A stretch of DNA of 64,000 nt, taken from the NCBI GenBank assembly GCA_022842445.1, contig JALHPO010000002.1, positions 124,001-188,000 on the forward strand. The letters are read 5' to 3'. The number at the start of each line of letters is the position of its first letter. Positions within the stretch are counted from its first letter, which is position 1. The position numbers and the translations under genes were made by a program. This DNA comes from Nitrospira sp. (GTDB lineage: Bacteria > Nitrospirota > Nitrospiria > Nitrospirales > Nitrospiraceae). The notes beneath the pieces are model-generated. The model saw only the letters and a program-made list of their open reading frames with translations. It was not told the origin of the DNA and did not search any database. Of the stretch, positions 1-8,555 are shown piece by piece.

Positions 1-1386
1 CACCCGCTCCATACCCCCGAGCATCGTGACAAAATTGCGAACGGTCGAGGAGCTCGTAAACGTCACAACATGAATCTGCCGATCAGACAGCTGCCGATAC
101 CACTCCTCCCCGTCCCCGTTTGGAGTGATGGTGCGATAGACGGTCACCACATCGACATGGGCGTCACGGGCACGCAGTTCGTCCGGCAATACCTCACGCG
201 CCACCTCTGCGCGTGGGATGAGTATCCGTGCCTGCCTCAGGTCCTGCCCTCCTAAGGCCGCAAGCACTCCTTCGGCTTGATAGTCGGCCGGCACGACATC
301 CGCCCGGACCCCGAACCGCTCAAGCTCCTGAGCCGTGCGAGGTCCGATACAGCAAACCTGCCGACCGGCCAGACAACGTGCGTCCAATCCCTTCGCGCGC
401 AGGCGAGTCATGAACCGGTCTACGCCATTTACGCTGGTAAAGATGACCCACTGATAGCTGCCGACGGAGTCGATCGCCCGATCCACAGCAGTCCAATCGT
501 CCGGTGGAACGATCCGGATGGTCGGTGCTTCAACAGGCTCCGCTCCATAGGCGTCCAGCAGATCGGCCAATTCCGCCGCCTGTTCTTTAGCCCGTGTCAT
601 CAAAATACGCTTGCCGAACAGCGGCCGACGCTCGAACCAGTTCAATCGCTCCCTGAGTCGAACCACGTCGCCCACCACAATCACCGTCGGCGGCTCCATC
701 TTGGCTGCCTCGGCTTTCTCCACAATATCAGCGAGGGTCCCGACCACTGTCTGTTGTGCGGCTCTGGTCCCCCAGCGAATAATCGCCGCCGGTGTGGCGA
801 TTGACCGCCCCTCGGCCGTTAAATTGGCGACGATTGCCGGCAAATTCTTCATCCCCATGAGAAAGACCAAGGTGCCATGGCTCGTTGCAAGCCTCGGCCA
901 CTCTACCCCGGTTGATGGTTTGCCGGGATCTTCATGCCCGGTGACAAACGTGACCGTGGAGGCCAATGTCCGATGCGTCACGGGAATACCGGCGTAGGCC
1001 GGCGCTGCAACGGCAGCCGTGACACCGGGAACCACCTCAAACTCAATGCCGGCCGATGCCAACGCTTCCGCCTCTTCTCCTCCGCGCCCAAATACGAAGG
1101 GATCCCCGCCCTTGAGCCGGACGACGGTTTTGCCCCCCTGCGCCCGCTCAATCAACAGCCGGGTGATTTCATCTTGCGCCGGATATTTTCCTCTGCCGCG
1201 CCGCCCGACATACAATCGCTCCGCATGATCGGGCACATGAGCCAGAATGGCGGGATTGGCGAGATAATCGAACAACACCACATCCGCCCGCTCAAGACAT
1301 TCCTTCCCACGAAGAGTCAGAAGCTTGGGATCGCCGGGACCGGCCCCGACCAAATAGACCTTGCCGTTTAAGCCTGGGGATGCCAT
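1..1386 (-). CDS. cobA-hemD: Uroporphyrinogen-III C-methyltransferase / uroporphyrinogen-III synthase fusion (partial)
   Basis: The reading frame is open from an ATG at 1386 to the window edge (462 codons, no stop seen), so the C-terminus is missing. Residues about 8-245 are a SUMT (CobA/SirA) domain with the glycine-rich VGAGPGDP motif and the VRLKGGDPFVFGRGGEE motif. From about residue 255 a HemD domain begins (ILMTRAKEQAAELADLL, later IFTSVNGVDRF and FTSSSTVRNF). HemD closes hydroxymethylbilane to uroporphyrinogen III and SUMT methylates it to precorrin-2, the branch to sirohaem, haem d1 and cobalamin. The start codon overlaps the hemC stop (TGATG), so the two are translationally coupled. 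Such fusions are known in other bacteria. Confidence 0.93.
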   Translation of the reverse strand, partial: MASPGLNGKVYLVGAGPGDPKLLTLRGKECLERADVVLFDYLANPAILAHVPDHAERLYVGRRGRGKYPAQDEITRLLIERAQGGKTVVRLKGGDPFVFGRGGEEAEALASAGIEFEVVPGVTAAVAAPAYAGIPVTHRTLASTVTFVTGHEDPGKPSTGVEWPRLATSHGTLVFLMGMKNLPAIVANLTAEGRSIATPAAIIRWGTRAAQQTVVGTLADIVEKAEAAKMEPPTVIVVGDVVRLRERLNWFERRPLFGKRILMTRAKEQAAELADLLDAYGAEPVEAPTIRIVPPDDWTAVDRAIDSVGSYQWVIFTSVNGVDRFMTRLRAKGLDARCLAGRQVCCIGPRTAQELERFGVRADVVPADYQAEGVLAALGGQDLRQARILIPRAEVAREVLPDELRARDAHVDVVTVYRTITPNGDGEEWYRQLSDRQIHVVTFTSSSTVRNFVTMLGGMERV

Positions 1387-2339
1387 CACACTGTTCCGTA
1401 AATATCACGAAGAATCTTGTCGCCGCCTCGTGCCAGCAGCCGTTCAGCCAGCTGGACACCCAGCGTGTGAGCATCCTGGCTGTTTCCTTGAATTCGATCA
1501 CGAATAATTGTTTTGCCGTCAATGCCGGCCACGAGCCCATCCAGTATCACCTGTCCATTGGACAGCGTGGCATAGGCGGCGATCGGCACTTGGCAGCCTC
1601 CCTCCAAGCGCGCTAAGAATGCCCGTTCCGCCATGACGGTCGTCGCAGTGACGTGATCGTTCAGACGCTCTAACACGGAGCGCACGAACTGATCGCTGCT
1701 GCGCCCCTCAATACCCAAGGCGCCTTGTCCGATGGCCGGCAAACTGACGACCGGGTCAAGATACTCGGTAATCTCCTGCGCCCAAGCCAACCGGTGCAAA
1801 CCGGCGGCGGCCAATACGATCGCGTCGAACTGCCCTTCCTTGAGTTTTCTCAGCCTCGTATCCAGATTTCCTCGAAGCATCTCAATCCGGAGATCGGGCC
1901 TGGCGTTCAGAAGCTGCGCCTGCCGGCGAAGACTTGCCGTGCCGATCGTCGCCCCTTGTGGAAGATCCTTGAACGGACGCCCGTCACGGCTGATTAACGC
2001 ATCGCGAGCATCCTCGCGGACTGGCACGCAAAGGATATCCAGCCCCTCAGGCAACTGCGCCGGCACATCTTTCATGCTGTGGACGGCCAAATCGATCTCG
2101 CCGGCGAGCAAGGCTTCTTCGATTTCCTTAACGAAGAGGCCTTTCCCACCTATCTTAGCCAGCGGCACATCGACGATCCTGTCGCCGGATGTCTGAATCT
2201 TCCGAAGCGTCACGCGAACATGTGGCGCAACCGCATGAATGCGCGACTGAAACCATTCGCTTTGCTGCAGCGCCAGTTTGCTCCCCCTCGTTCCCAAAGT
2301 CAGGTTCGAGCGTCGACCAGTGGGTATAGACACGCGCAC
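1386..2339 (-). CDS. hemC: Hydroxymethylbilane synthase (porphobilinogen deaminase)
   Basis: The product has 317 residues, the normal size. It polymerises four porphobilinogens to hydroxymethylbilane in the cytoplasm. Family hallmarks are TLGTRGSKLAL near the N-terminus, the HSMKDVP motif, the GTASLRRQAQL motif, and the EGGCQVPIAAYA segment, whose cysteine carries the dipyrromethane cofactor. It lies between hemA (30 bases upstream) and cobA-hemD (one-base overlap), matching the order of the pathway. A later start is possible because the first ten residues are not conserved. Confidence 0.97.
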   Translation of the reverse strand: MRVSIPTGRRSNLTLGTRGSKLALQQSEWFQSRIHAVAPHVRVTLRKIQTSGDRIVDVPLAKIGGKGLFVKEIEEALLAGEIDLAVHSMKDVPAQLPEGLDILCVPVREDARDALISRDGRPFKDLPQGATIGTASLRRQAQLLNARPDLRIEMLRGNLDTRLRKLKEGQFDAIVLAAAGLHRLAWAQEITEYLDPVVSLPAIGQGALGIEGRSSDQFVRSVLERLNDHVTATTVMAERAFLARLEGGCQVPIAAYATLSNGQVILDGLVAGIDGKTIIRDRIQGNSQDAHTLGVQLAERLLARGGDKILRDIYGTV

Positions 2340-2368
2340 AACCTCCTCGCTCTTGCGCCGATTGCGAA

Positions 2369-3754
2369 TCAGCCCGCCCGCTTGCGAACCGACGCCTCCG
2401 GTTCCTCATGTGCGGATTCAACAGGATCAGGGGAGAGGTACCGCAATCGGCTCTCACGATCTTCCTCTTCTGAACTGTGTGTCGAGGACTGGTCCAGATG
2501 GAAAAACCGGCGAGCCGCTTCGACAAAGGCCGGCCCATTTGATGAATTGACTTCGGCCTTGAGTGTCACCATCGTACGATGGATCAATTTATTCACGATC
2601 GAGGACGCCATCCCTTCGACTAGTTCCCGATCCTGCTGAGAGAGATGAGCCAGACGGCTCATCACTTTTTCGACCTCCACCTGTTTGATTTCATCAACCC
2701 GGCTCCGGAGAGCCACAATCGTGGGAGTCACCTCCAAGGCTTTCATCCACTCAAGCGTAGCGCCGACCTCCTCCACAACCATCCGCTCAGCTTTTTCCGC
2801 TTCCTGCAACCGCTCCGCGCGATTTTGCTCGACCCGTTGCTTCAGGTCGTCGATATCGAACAAGAAGGCATTGTCGACATGCCGAACGGCCGGATCGATG
2901 TTCCGCGGGACAGAGATATCGATCAAAAACATGGGGCGATTCCCACGCTTATCTACCGCCCGCTGCACATCCTCTGCGCCGATCAGATAGTGGGCGGCGC
3001 CGGTAGAGACCAGCACGATGTCCGCAGCCGCCATCTCGTCCTTGAATTGGTCGAACGGAACCGGCATCCCGCCGAATTGCTCCGCCAGATCGATCGCATG
3101 CTGCGGTGTTCTTGTGGTAATCCGCACCTGGTGAACACCCTGCGCGATCAAGTGCCGCGCCGCCAGTTTGGCCATTTCTCCGGCGCCGACCAGCAACACC
3201 GTTTTCTCATCGAGATTCGAGAAAATCTTCTTGGCCAGCTCGACCGCCGCATAGCTGACTGAGACCGCCATCTCGGAAATTTTCGTCTCGGTCCGCACCC
3301 GTTTGGCCACCGAAATGGCTTTCTTGACGACTTTGTTCATAATGACGCCGGTCGTCTTATGTGCCAGGGCAACTTCGAACGCGTTCTTGAGCTGCCCCAG
3401 GATCTGAGACTCGCCGATGATCATCGAATCCAGGCTCGCCGCCACTCTGAACAGGTGCGCGATAGCCCGATCGCCGGTATGCCAGTACAGATGCGGCGTC
3501 AGTTGCTCGGATGACAACGATAGATGCGTATCGGCAAGAAATTCCTGGATGCGGGCGTAGCCCTCCTCCACGTCCTCCACGACCGAATAGACTTCGACTC
3601 GATTGCAGGTTGACAACAACACGCCTTCCTTCACTCCGGAATAGGAACAGAGCCGGCCGAGCGCCTCGCCCAAGCGGCTTTCAGGCACAGCCAGTTTCTC
3701 ACGAACCTCAACCGGCGCCGTCTTATGGCTCAGTCCTACCACGATCACATGCAT
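2369..3754 (-). CDS. hemA: Glutamyl-tRNA reductase
   Basis: The product has 461 residues and catalyses the first committed step of C5 tetrapyrrole synthesis, the NADPH reduction of glutamyl-tRNA to glutamate-1-semialdehyde. The N-terminus shows GLSHKTAPVEVREK and the catalytic cysteine in LLSTCNRVEVY. The NADPH domain has VLLVGAGEMAKLAARHL, and a C-terminal helical dimerisation domain follows. The ATG lies one base after the stop of the ccsA/hemX-like gene, and hemC is downstream, so this is one operon. Haem-regulated degradation is known for some homologues but cannot be read from this sequence. Confidence 0.97.
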   Translation of the reverse strand: MHVIVVGLSHKTAPVEVREKLAVPESRLGEALGRLCSYSGVKEGVLLSTCNRVEVYSVVEDVEEGYARIQEFLADTHLSLSSEQLTPHLYWHTGDRAIAHLFRVAASLDSMIIGESQILGQLKNAFEVALAHKTTGVIMNKVVKKAISVAKRVRTETKISEMAVSVSYAAVELAKKIFSNLDEKTVLLVGAGEMAKLAARHLIAQGVHQVRITTRTPQHAIDLAEQFGGMPVPFDQFKDEMAAADIVLVSTGAAHYLIGAEDVQRAVDKRGNRPMFLIDISVPRNIDPAVRHVDNAFLFDIDDLKQRVEQNRAERLQEAEKAERMVVEEVGATLEWMKALEVTPTIVALRSRVDEIKQVEVEKVMSRLAHLSQQDRELVEGMASSIVNKLIHRTMVTLKAEVNSSNGPAFVEAARRFFHLDQSSTHSSEEEDRESRLRYLSPDPVESAHEEPEASVRKRAG

Positions 3755-3755
3755 G

Positions 3756-4559
3756 CTACGACAGGGCTCCGTGGCTCTTGAGCACGACTCCCACCAATGT
3801 CAGAATCACGCAGGCAAACCCGACCACCGTCAAATAGGCGGCGCGCTTCGCCCGCCACCCCACCGTCAACCGCCCCAACAAGACGAAAAAATAAAACAGC
3901 CAGGTTATCAAAGCCCCGGTCTGTTCCGGATTCCAACTCACATACGATCCGCGATCGAACTCGGCCGAGATCGCCCCGGTCACGATTCCCAGAGTCAACA
4001 ACGGGAAGCCCAAGATGATGGATTGCTGATTGAGATGGTCGAGAAAATCGAGTGCCGGCAACTTGCTATAGAGCACATTGAATCGCTTCGACTTGAGCAG
4101 GCGGTCTTGAATCAGGTACATCACACCGGCCACGAACGCGACGGCGAATCCCACGGTTCCCAGCATGCTGAGCGTGACATGGACCCAGAGGGTCTTGAAT
4201 ACGGGCTTGAGCGTGGGTACTGTCTCGGGAAGCGCGGCCGCCGATACCAGCGAGACCAGTGCAAGCGGAACCATGAAAGAGCCGAGCACATGAATCCGAT
4301 GGCGAAACTCGACGACCAGAAACACGAGAATCATCATCCATGAGAAAAAGGAAAGCGCCTCGTAGAAACTGGGTGTGGCCGGCGATGACGCTGTCGCCAT
4401 TCTGGCCACCAAGGCAATCGTGTGAAATGCGAACCCTGCGGCCGTCACCCACAATGAGACCTTTGATAACGCATCGGAACGCCGCAGCAAATAAGTGAGA
4501 AACGACACCGTGGCCACGAAATACAACGCCATGGTGATCATAAAACAGACCGAGGCCAT
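3756..4559 (-). CDS. Cytochrome c assembly protein, CcsA/HemX-like integral membrane protein
   Basis: The 267-residue protein is almost entirely hydrophobic, with about eight predicted membrane segments starting at the N-terminus (MALYFVATVSFLTYLL). It contains SWNPEQTGALITWLFYF near residue 220, a variant of the tryptophan-rich WWD haem-handling motif of the CcmC/CcsA family. In many bacteria a HemX-type member sits directly before hemA, as here, where it influences GluTR or haem export. The operon position therefore favours HemX-like function, while the family suggests cytochrome c biogenesis; the sequence alone does not decide between them. Confidence 0.85.
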   Translation of the reverse strand: MASVCFMITMALYFVATVSFLTYLLRRSDALSKVSLWVTAAGFAFHTIALVARMATASSPATPSFYEALSFFSWMMILVFLVVEFRHRIHVLGSFMVPLALVSLVSAAALPETVPTLKPVFKTLWVHVTLSMLGTVGFAVAFVAGVMYLIQDRLLKSKRFNVLYSKLPALDFLDHLNQQSIILGFPLLTLGIVTGAISAEFDRGSYVSWNPEQTGALITWLFYFFVLLGRLTVGWRAKRAAYLTVVGFACVILTLVGVVLKSHGALS

Positions 4560-4617
4560 CAGGTCTACCCTTGTTCAATGCCGCACACAAACGGTGTCCG
4601 ACGAGATAAGCGGGAAA

Positions 4618-4646
4618 TTATATCGATGCAGCAAGAACAGAGTCAA
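4618..4646 (-). promoter_or_regulatory. Sigma-70-type promoter of the ccsA-hemA-hemC-hemD operon
   Basis: On the minus strand TTGACT (4646-4641) is separated by 17 bases from a perfect TATAAT (4623-4618). Initiation near 4611 would leave a leader of about 50 bases before the ATG at 4559. The element lies across the start region of the divergent RsmI-like gene. It is a visual call only. Confidence 0.65.
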
Positions 4647-5441
4647 CAAAGGGCCCACGCTGATATGACTGCTGACGATCCACAACCGAAGCCCGGCATT
4701 CTCTTTCTGGTCGCAGTGCCTATCGGGAATGTCGACGATCTGACAGTCCGTGCCATCCGAATCCTGCGTGAGGCTGATTTGATCGCCTCAGAAGATCCGG
4801 GGAAAACCCGGCAGCTGCTCTCCCATCATGGCATCGGCGCAACACTGACAAGTTATGGCCCCACGAATATCGAAGAAAAGGCTGCCATCCTGATCGATCG
4901 ATTGCATCGAGGCGCTCAGATCGCGTTAGTGTCGGATTGCGGCTCTCCGGTCATCGCCGACCCTGGCGCACTCCTTGTGACATTGGCCCACACGCACGGC
5001 ATTCAGGTGATCTCAATCCCTGGCCCGTCAGCCCTTACGGCAGCCATCGCTGCGGCAGGGCTCCCCGGTGCCGGCTTTGTGTTTCTGGGACAACTTCCGG
5101 AAACACGAGGGGGTATGAGACGCCGTCTTTCTATTTATCCAATCGGCACAGTGTCCGCCGTTGCCTTCTGCAACGGCACGTCGCTTGCGTTTGCACTGGA
5201 CATAATCGCCGACGTTTCGCCGCCATGTACTGTCGTGCTCGCCTGCGATCTCACAAAACCGAATGAACGGATTATGCGCGGAACAGTCCTTCAAATCCAA
5301 CGAGACTTGAAGAATCTTCCAACACCCGAAGACGTTACGCTGATTCTGACAGGAAAAAGAACGCGAATAGTGCGGTCTGGAAGGAACAAGAGTGCAACAC
5401 CCGCTCAGTCACTATCCTCACGGCGGATCAGCACTCGATAG
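4626..5441 (+). CDS. RsmI-like tetrapyrrole-methylase-fold rRNA methyltransferase, divergent
   Basis: The order of motifs follows RsmI, the enzyme that 2'-O-methylates C1402 of 16S rRNA: FLVAVPIGNVDDLTVRAIRIL, then a DLIASEDPGKTRQLL block, a DCGSPVIADPG block and IPGPSALTAAI. Several normally strict residues differ. The usual EDTR is EDPGKT, GTPGISDPG is GSPVIADPG, and the stretch that normally reads FYESPHR has become FCNGTSLAF. It may be a paralogue with changed specificity or a decayed copy. ATGs exist at 4578, 4626 and 4664, and none has a strong ribosome site. The 3' end overlaps the convergent TusA-like gene by 37 bases. Confidence 0.75.
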   Translation: MQQEQSQQRAHADMTADDPQPKPGILFLVAVPIGNVDDLTVRAIRILREADLIASEDPGKTRQLLSHHGIGATLTSYGPTNIEEKAAILIDRLHRGAQIALVSDCGSPVIADPGALLVTLAHTHGIQVISIPGPSALTAAIAAAGLPGAGFVFLGQLPETRGGMRRRLSIYPIGTVSAVAFCNGTSLAFALDIIADVSPPCTVVLACDLTKPNERIMRGTVLQIQRDLKNLPTPEDVTLILTGKRTRIVRSGRNKSATPAQSLSSRRISTR

Positions 5442-5671
5442 GCTTGATCGATCCGTTCCTGCCCAAGCACCGTATGCCCTTCGTTTTCGACGCTACGAGG
5501 AACATTCCGGATCGGATCGCCGTCATCCAGCAAAACGGAAAGCACCTGCCCCTCCCGCATTGTTTCAAGCTTGAGTTTCGTCTTGACGAAGTTGTAGGGG
5601 CAGATGACTCCGCGAAGATCAAGTTCTGCATCCGATACGGGAACGGCCGGCTGCTCGTGATTCTCACTCAC
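5405..5671 (-). CDS. TusA-like sulfurtransferase-family protein
   Basis: The 88-residue protein matches the TusA/SirA/YedF fold: LDLRGVICPYNFVKTKLKLE, then a turn ending LLDDGDPIRNVPRSVENEGH. The family cysteine is present in a CPYN context, where classical TusA has CPxP. Family members relay sulfur or regulate disulfide and selenium metabolism; this one has no diagnostic neighbour. Translation starts at GTG 5671 with GAGGTG five bases upstream. It is convergent with, and overlaps, the RsmI-like gene. Confidence 0.85.
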   Translation of the reverse strand: MSENHEQPAVPVSDAELDLRGVICPYNFVKTKLKLETMREGQVLSVLLDDGDPIRNVPRSVENEGHTVLGQERIDQAYRVLIRREDSD

Positions 5672-5710
5672 AATCGCACCTCGACTTCATGGCCATTGGG
5701 ACCAAAGAAA

Positions 5711-5733
5711 AGGGGGCAGCGCAAGCTGCCCCC
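5711..5733 (-). terminator. Rho-independent terminator of the exported protein gene
   Basis: A 9-bp perfect GC stem (GGGGGCAGC / GCTGCCCCC) with a four-base loop is followed on the minus strand by TTTTCTTT. It lies just past the stop at 5762. It also sits before the TusA-like gene, which would then need read-through or its own promoter. Confidence 0.85.
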
Positions 5734-5761
5734 TCAGATCGAACGCTGACTCGCGAGGAAG

Positions 5762-6526
5762 CTACTGCAGCCCCTTCACAAGATTGGGTTTCGACAAATC
5801 CGTTCCGTAGTCGGACTTGGTCTGTGTCTGCTGATAGCCCCATCCCGGTTGAGGCTCGCAATTCCAGCAAGGAGCGGATCCCGTAAATTCCCCGATGGTC
5901 GTATCGATGGTGCCCCCGATTTTCCCCGGCAACACGGAGCCGGCGACACCTCCGGTCACCCCTCCGCCAGTGACGGCCAAGGCGCGGTCATTGAGCGGAT
6001 CAGGACGCTGACCGAGTCCTCCGAATCCCTTTCGCGTGGCCACGACATTCGTTACGGAGACTTCCAACACGATCTTTCGACCGACTCCGTATGGTTGATC
6101 TTTGGTCGTCTCTTCCACCACCTGCACCGTGACTTCGTCCCCTACGTTGAGCTCGCGAATCACCTGCATATTCGACCGATCGGACAGGCTCAAGGGAATG
6201 ATCGTCCGGGCACCGTACCCGGCCTTGCCTTCCTGTCCTTCGTCTTGCATGCGGCCTGCGCCCCCCGTCTCGATCATCAGTTTGTGTTGAGGCAGATCGA
6301 GGGCGAAGATGCGGCCCATCACCGTCTCAGGTTGAGACAGCCGATCGAGAAACGTATTGCTATCGAACGCCTGAACGCGGTTTGCGCTTCCAGAGACATC
6401 GCCAACACCGGTACCGACACCCAGCGATGACCCTCCTGATGACTGCTGCAGCCGCTCTTGTGCCGTTGCAACGCCCATAGAGCCGACCAAACAAATCGTG
6501 GCTCCCAGTGCCAACACCTTACGCAT
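5762..6526 (-). CDS. Exported hypothetical protein
   Basis: I do not recognise the family. The start at 6526 is chosen because AAGGAGG lies seven bases upstream and the product (254 residues) then opens with a clear signal peptide (MRKVLALGATICLVGSM, cleaved near ATAQE). The mature part includes a region with strand-like sequence (GRIFALDLPQHKLMIETGG, then VGDEVTVQVVEETT) resembling a small beta-barrel that binds or scaffolds, and a glycine-rich stretch VTGGGVTGGVAGSVLPGKIGG near residue 205. Two cysteines occur together near the C-terminus (PCWNCEPQPGW). A terminator follows. Confidence 0.8.
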   Translation of the reverse strand: MRKVLALGATICLVGSMGVATAQERLQQSSGGSSLGVGTGVGDVSGSANRVQAFDSNTFLDRLSQPETVMGRIFALDLPQHKLMIETGGAGRMQDEGQEGKAGYGARTIIPLSLSDRSNMQVIRELNVGDEVTVQVVEETTKDQPYGVGRKIVLEVSVTNVVATRKGFGGLGQRPDPLNDRALAVTGGGVTGGVAGSVLPGKIGGTIDTTIGEFTGSAPCWNCEPQPGWGYQQTQTKSDYGTDLSKPNLVKGLQ

Positions 6527-6725
6527 GGACTGCCTCCTTATAATAGGTAAGAAACGATGGTGTACTGCCAAAAATCATGTTGAAACAATCAGCCCCTATG
6601 GGACGAATACACAGATAACCAGACGGCAAACACGTTTATTTCCATAAAATGTGACAAGAAATTAGGCCAACCACACGACCCTGTCAAGAGGGTCCTCATT
6701 ACTCCAGCCTTCTCCACTCCTCGTT

Positions 6726-6812
6726 TGGTGCCCAGAGGGAGGGTCGAACTCCCACTCTCTTGCGAGAACCGGATTTTGAGTCCGGCGCGTCTGCCAGTTC
6801 CGCCATCCGGGC
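6726..6812 (-). tRNA. tRNA-Leu (anticodon CAA)
   Basis: The minus strand reads a 7-bp acceptor stem GCCCGGA/TCTGGGC with discriminator A and an encoded CCA. The anticodon stem CCGGA/TCCGG encloses loop CTCAAAA, giving CAA and decoding UUG. A long variable arm is present, as expected of class II leucine tRNA, and the T-arm loop reads TTCGACC. Length is 87 bases. Confidence 0.96.
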
Positions 6813-6844
6813 ATAACTTCAAATGTGGCTTGCAACAGGATGCT

Positions 6845-6873
6845 TTTCTAACATGATGCATCGAGAGGGTCAA
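6845..6873 (-). promoter_or_regulatory. Sigma-70-type promoter of tRNA-Leu
   Basis: TTGACC (6873-6868), a 17-base spacer and TAGAAA (6850-6845) lie about 35 bases before the tRNA 5' end on the minus strand. Confidence 0.55.
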
Positions 6874-7115
6874 CCAGTATAGATCTCTACGGCTATGCCT
6901 GCCACTATCCCAACTGCCGCCTCAGAGTCTTCTGAAAGCCTTGCCAGCATTTCGGCTCACAGCTACCGAAAAGAGTGCGCTGACGGCGATAGATGCCCCC
7001 CTGTTAAAGTGCCAGATTGTTGTGTACCGTATAGATGATGCGGGAACACCGTGGCCACACGCTTCGCTCTCTTCCTTGATCGACGCCGGGCGTTAATCGG
7101 CGCAGGGGTGCCACC
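6874..7115. other. Intergenic gap without a recognisable feature
   Basis: About 240 bases between the tRNA promoter and the small lipoprotein gene. Open frames here run through into the neighbouring genes on the wrong strand. I see no RNA motif or repeat. Confidence 0.5.
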
Positions 7116-7484
7116 ATGAATAAGTCGATGCCGACAACCCATTCGCCTCACGTGAGGCTGGATATACTGGTCTTGTTCTATGTGCTGACCGTCGCTGGCT
7201 GCGCACAGCCAATCGAGACGATTGAAATGACATCTTTCGATCCATCGCATGATCAGATGGCGATTGCTGGCTACTACAGAGACGGGGCCATGGATATGCG
7301 GGAGAAAGCAGCCTCGCTTGCCGAGAGCGCCGTCCGGTATGAGCAACTCTTCGGCCCTCAGTCGGATTGGGTGAGTGGAGCGCGGCAACTTTCGCAATAC
7401 TATGCCGCAGCGGCTCAAGAGCAGGAACGTCTGGCTAACGCCCATGCGGAAATCGCCCGAACAGGACGACAGCATCGCCAGTGA
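7116..7484 (+). CDS. Small predicted lipoprotein
   Basis: The 122-residue product begins with a hydrophobic segment ending in a lipobox (LTVAGC), giving a mature protein of about 90 residues anchored by the cysteine. The rest is predicted helical and polar, with repeated alanine-glutamate segments (MREKAASLAESAVRYEQLF, AAAAQEQERLANAHAEIA), a coiled-coil-like pattern. It ends 22 bases before the SPFH lipoprotein gene, so the two are probably cotranscribed and may work together at the membrane. No family is recognised. Confidence 0.75.
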   Translation: MNKSMPTTHSPHVRLDILVLFYVLTVAGCAQPIETIEMTSFDPSHDQMAIAGYYRDGAMDMREKAASLAESAVRYEQLFGPQSDWVSGARQLSQYYAAAAQEQERLANAHAEIARTGRQHRQ

Positions 7485-7506
7485 GCACCATACAAAAGGA
7501 GGTCCT

Positions 7507-8364
7507 ATGAAATCCTCAGTCCTTGCTCGTCCAATCATACCGATAATTTCGATGCTGCTGTTGATGTACGGCTGCGGGACGACTGTCGACCAAGGGAAAC
7601 GAGGCCTGCGCTGGAACCCGTTCACGTCAGGGCTGACAAAAGAGCCGCTCAGCGAAGGGTTCTATTGGCATGCGCCGTGGAATAAGGTGTTTGAGTACGA
7701 CGTCAGGTATCAAAGCTTTACAGAAAAAGTGGATGCCCTAACCGCCGACGATCTCTCGGTCACGCTGCACGCGGCCATTACCATGAGACCCATTGGGGAG
7801 GAAATCTATTTCCTCGCTCAGGAAGTGGGGCACGGCTGGTATGCGCAGCTCGTCCGTCCACAGTTCCTCTCGGCCGTGCGCGGGGTTGTCGCCCAATATA
7901 CGATGGTCTCACTTCCTGAACGAAGCAGCGAAATCGGCAACAAGATCGAAGCGGTGATGGTCGAGTCACTCAAGGGCCGGCATCTGGACGTGTACAGTGT
8001 GGCCTTGTCCGAAATCGAATTTCCTCAGATGGTCTTGAAATCCATTGAGCAGAAACAAGCGAAGGAGCAGGAAAAAGAGCAAAAGGAATTTGAGTTGGTC
8101 ATTGCGCAGCGCAACGCCGAGATTGCGAGGATTCAAGCCAAAGGGGAAGGCGATGCCTTGCAAATTCGCGCTGAGGGCGAGGGAGAGAGTCTACGCATTC
8201 GCGCCAAGGGACAGTCACAAGCGCAGGAAATCATCACTAAAACACTCACACAGGATTACCTGAAGTACAAATTGTACGAGAACCCCAGCACCAAAACGAT
8301 CATCGTGCCGGATAAGCTGAATGTGCCGATTATTGTGAATCCCGGATCGGATCATTCACGTTGA
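7507..8364 (+). CDS. SPFH/prohibitin-domain lipoprotein
   Basis: ATG 7507 is chosen for its AAGGAGGTCC ribosome site. The 285-residue protein starts with a signal ending in a lipobox (LLLMYGCGT), followed by an SPFH (band 7) domain: GFYWHAPWNKVFEYDVRYQS and ADDLSVTLHAAITMRP. A long charged helix comes next (about residues 175-255: KQAKEQEKEQKEFELVIAQ, then repeats of the form IRAEGEGESLRIRAKG). Such proteins form ring or cage oligomers at membranes. Anchoring by a lipid-modified cysteine in place of a membrane helix is less common. It is likely cotranscribed with the small lipoprotein upstream. Confidence 0.9.
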   Translation: MKSSVLARPIIPIISMLLLMYGCGTTVDQGKRGLRWNPFTSGLTKEPLSEGFYWHAPWNKVFEYDVRYQSFTEKVDALTADDLSVTLHAAITMRPIGEEIYFLAQEVGHGWYAQLVRPQFLSAVRGVVAQYTMVSLPERSSEIGNKIEAVMVESLKGRHLDVYSVALSEIEFPQMVLKSIEQKQAKEQEKEQKEFELVIAQRNAEIARIQAKGEGDALQIRAEGEGESLRIRAKGQSQAQEIITKTLTQDYLKYKLYENPSTKTIIVPDKLNVPIIVNPGSDHSR

Positions 8365-8555
8365 ACGGCGTGCAGGAATCGGTCCGAAAAAGCGCACAGC
8401 GCCTGTCTTACATCGCTCGCATCTCATGACGCATAACGCTCGCTCCGTGGGAAATGAGCCCACAAGCAATTCCACGAATGCGAGAGCCGTTGACATGGAT
8501 GCGAACGTAGGATTATCAGGCGAATGATCAGCAGCAGACAAGGCGGAAAAACACT

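Noticed and set aside
6963-7625. 220-residue minus-strand open frame
   Set aside because: It lies opposite the small lipoprotein and the SPFH gene, which have lipoboxes and ribosome sites, and shows no family pattern.
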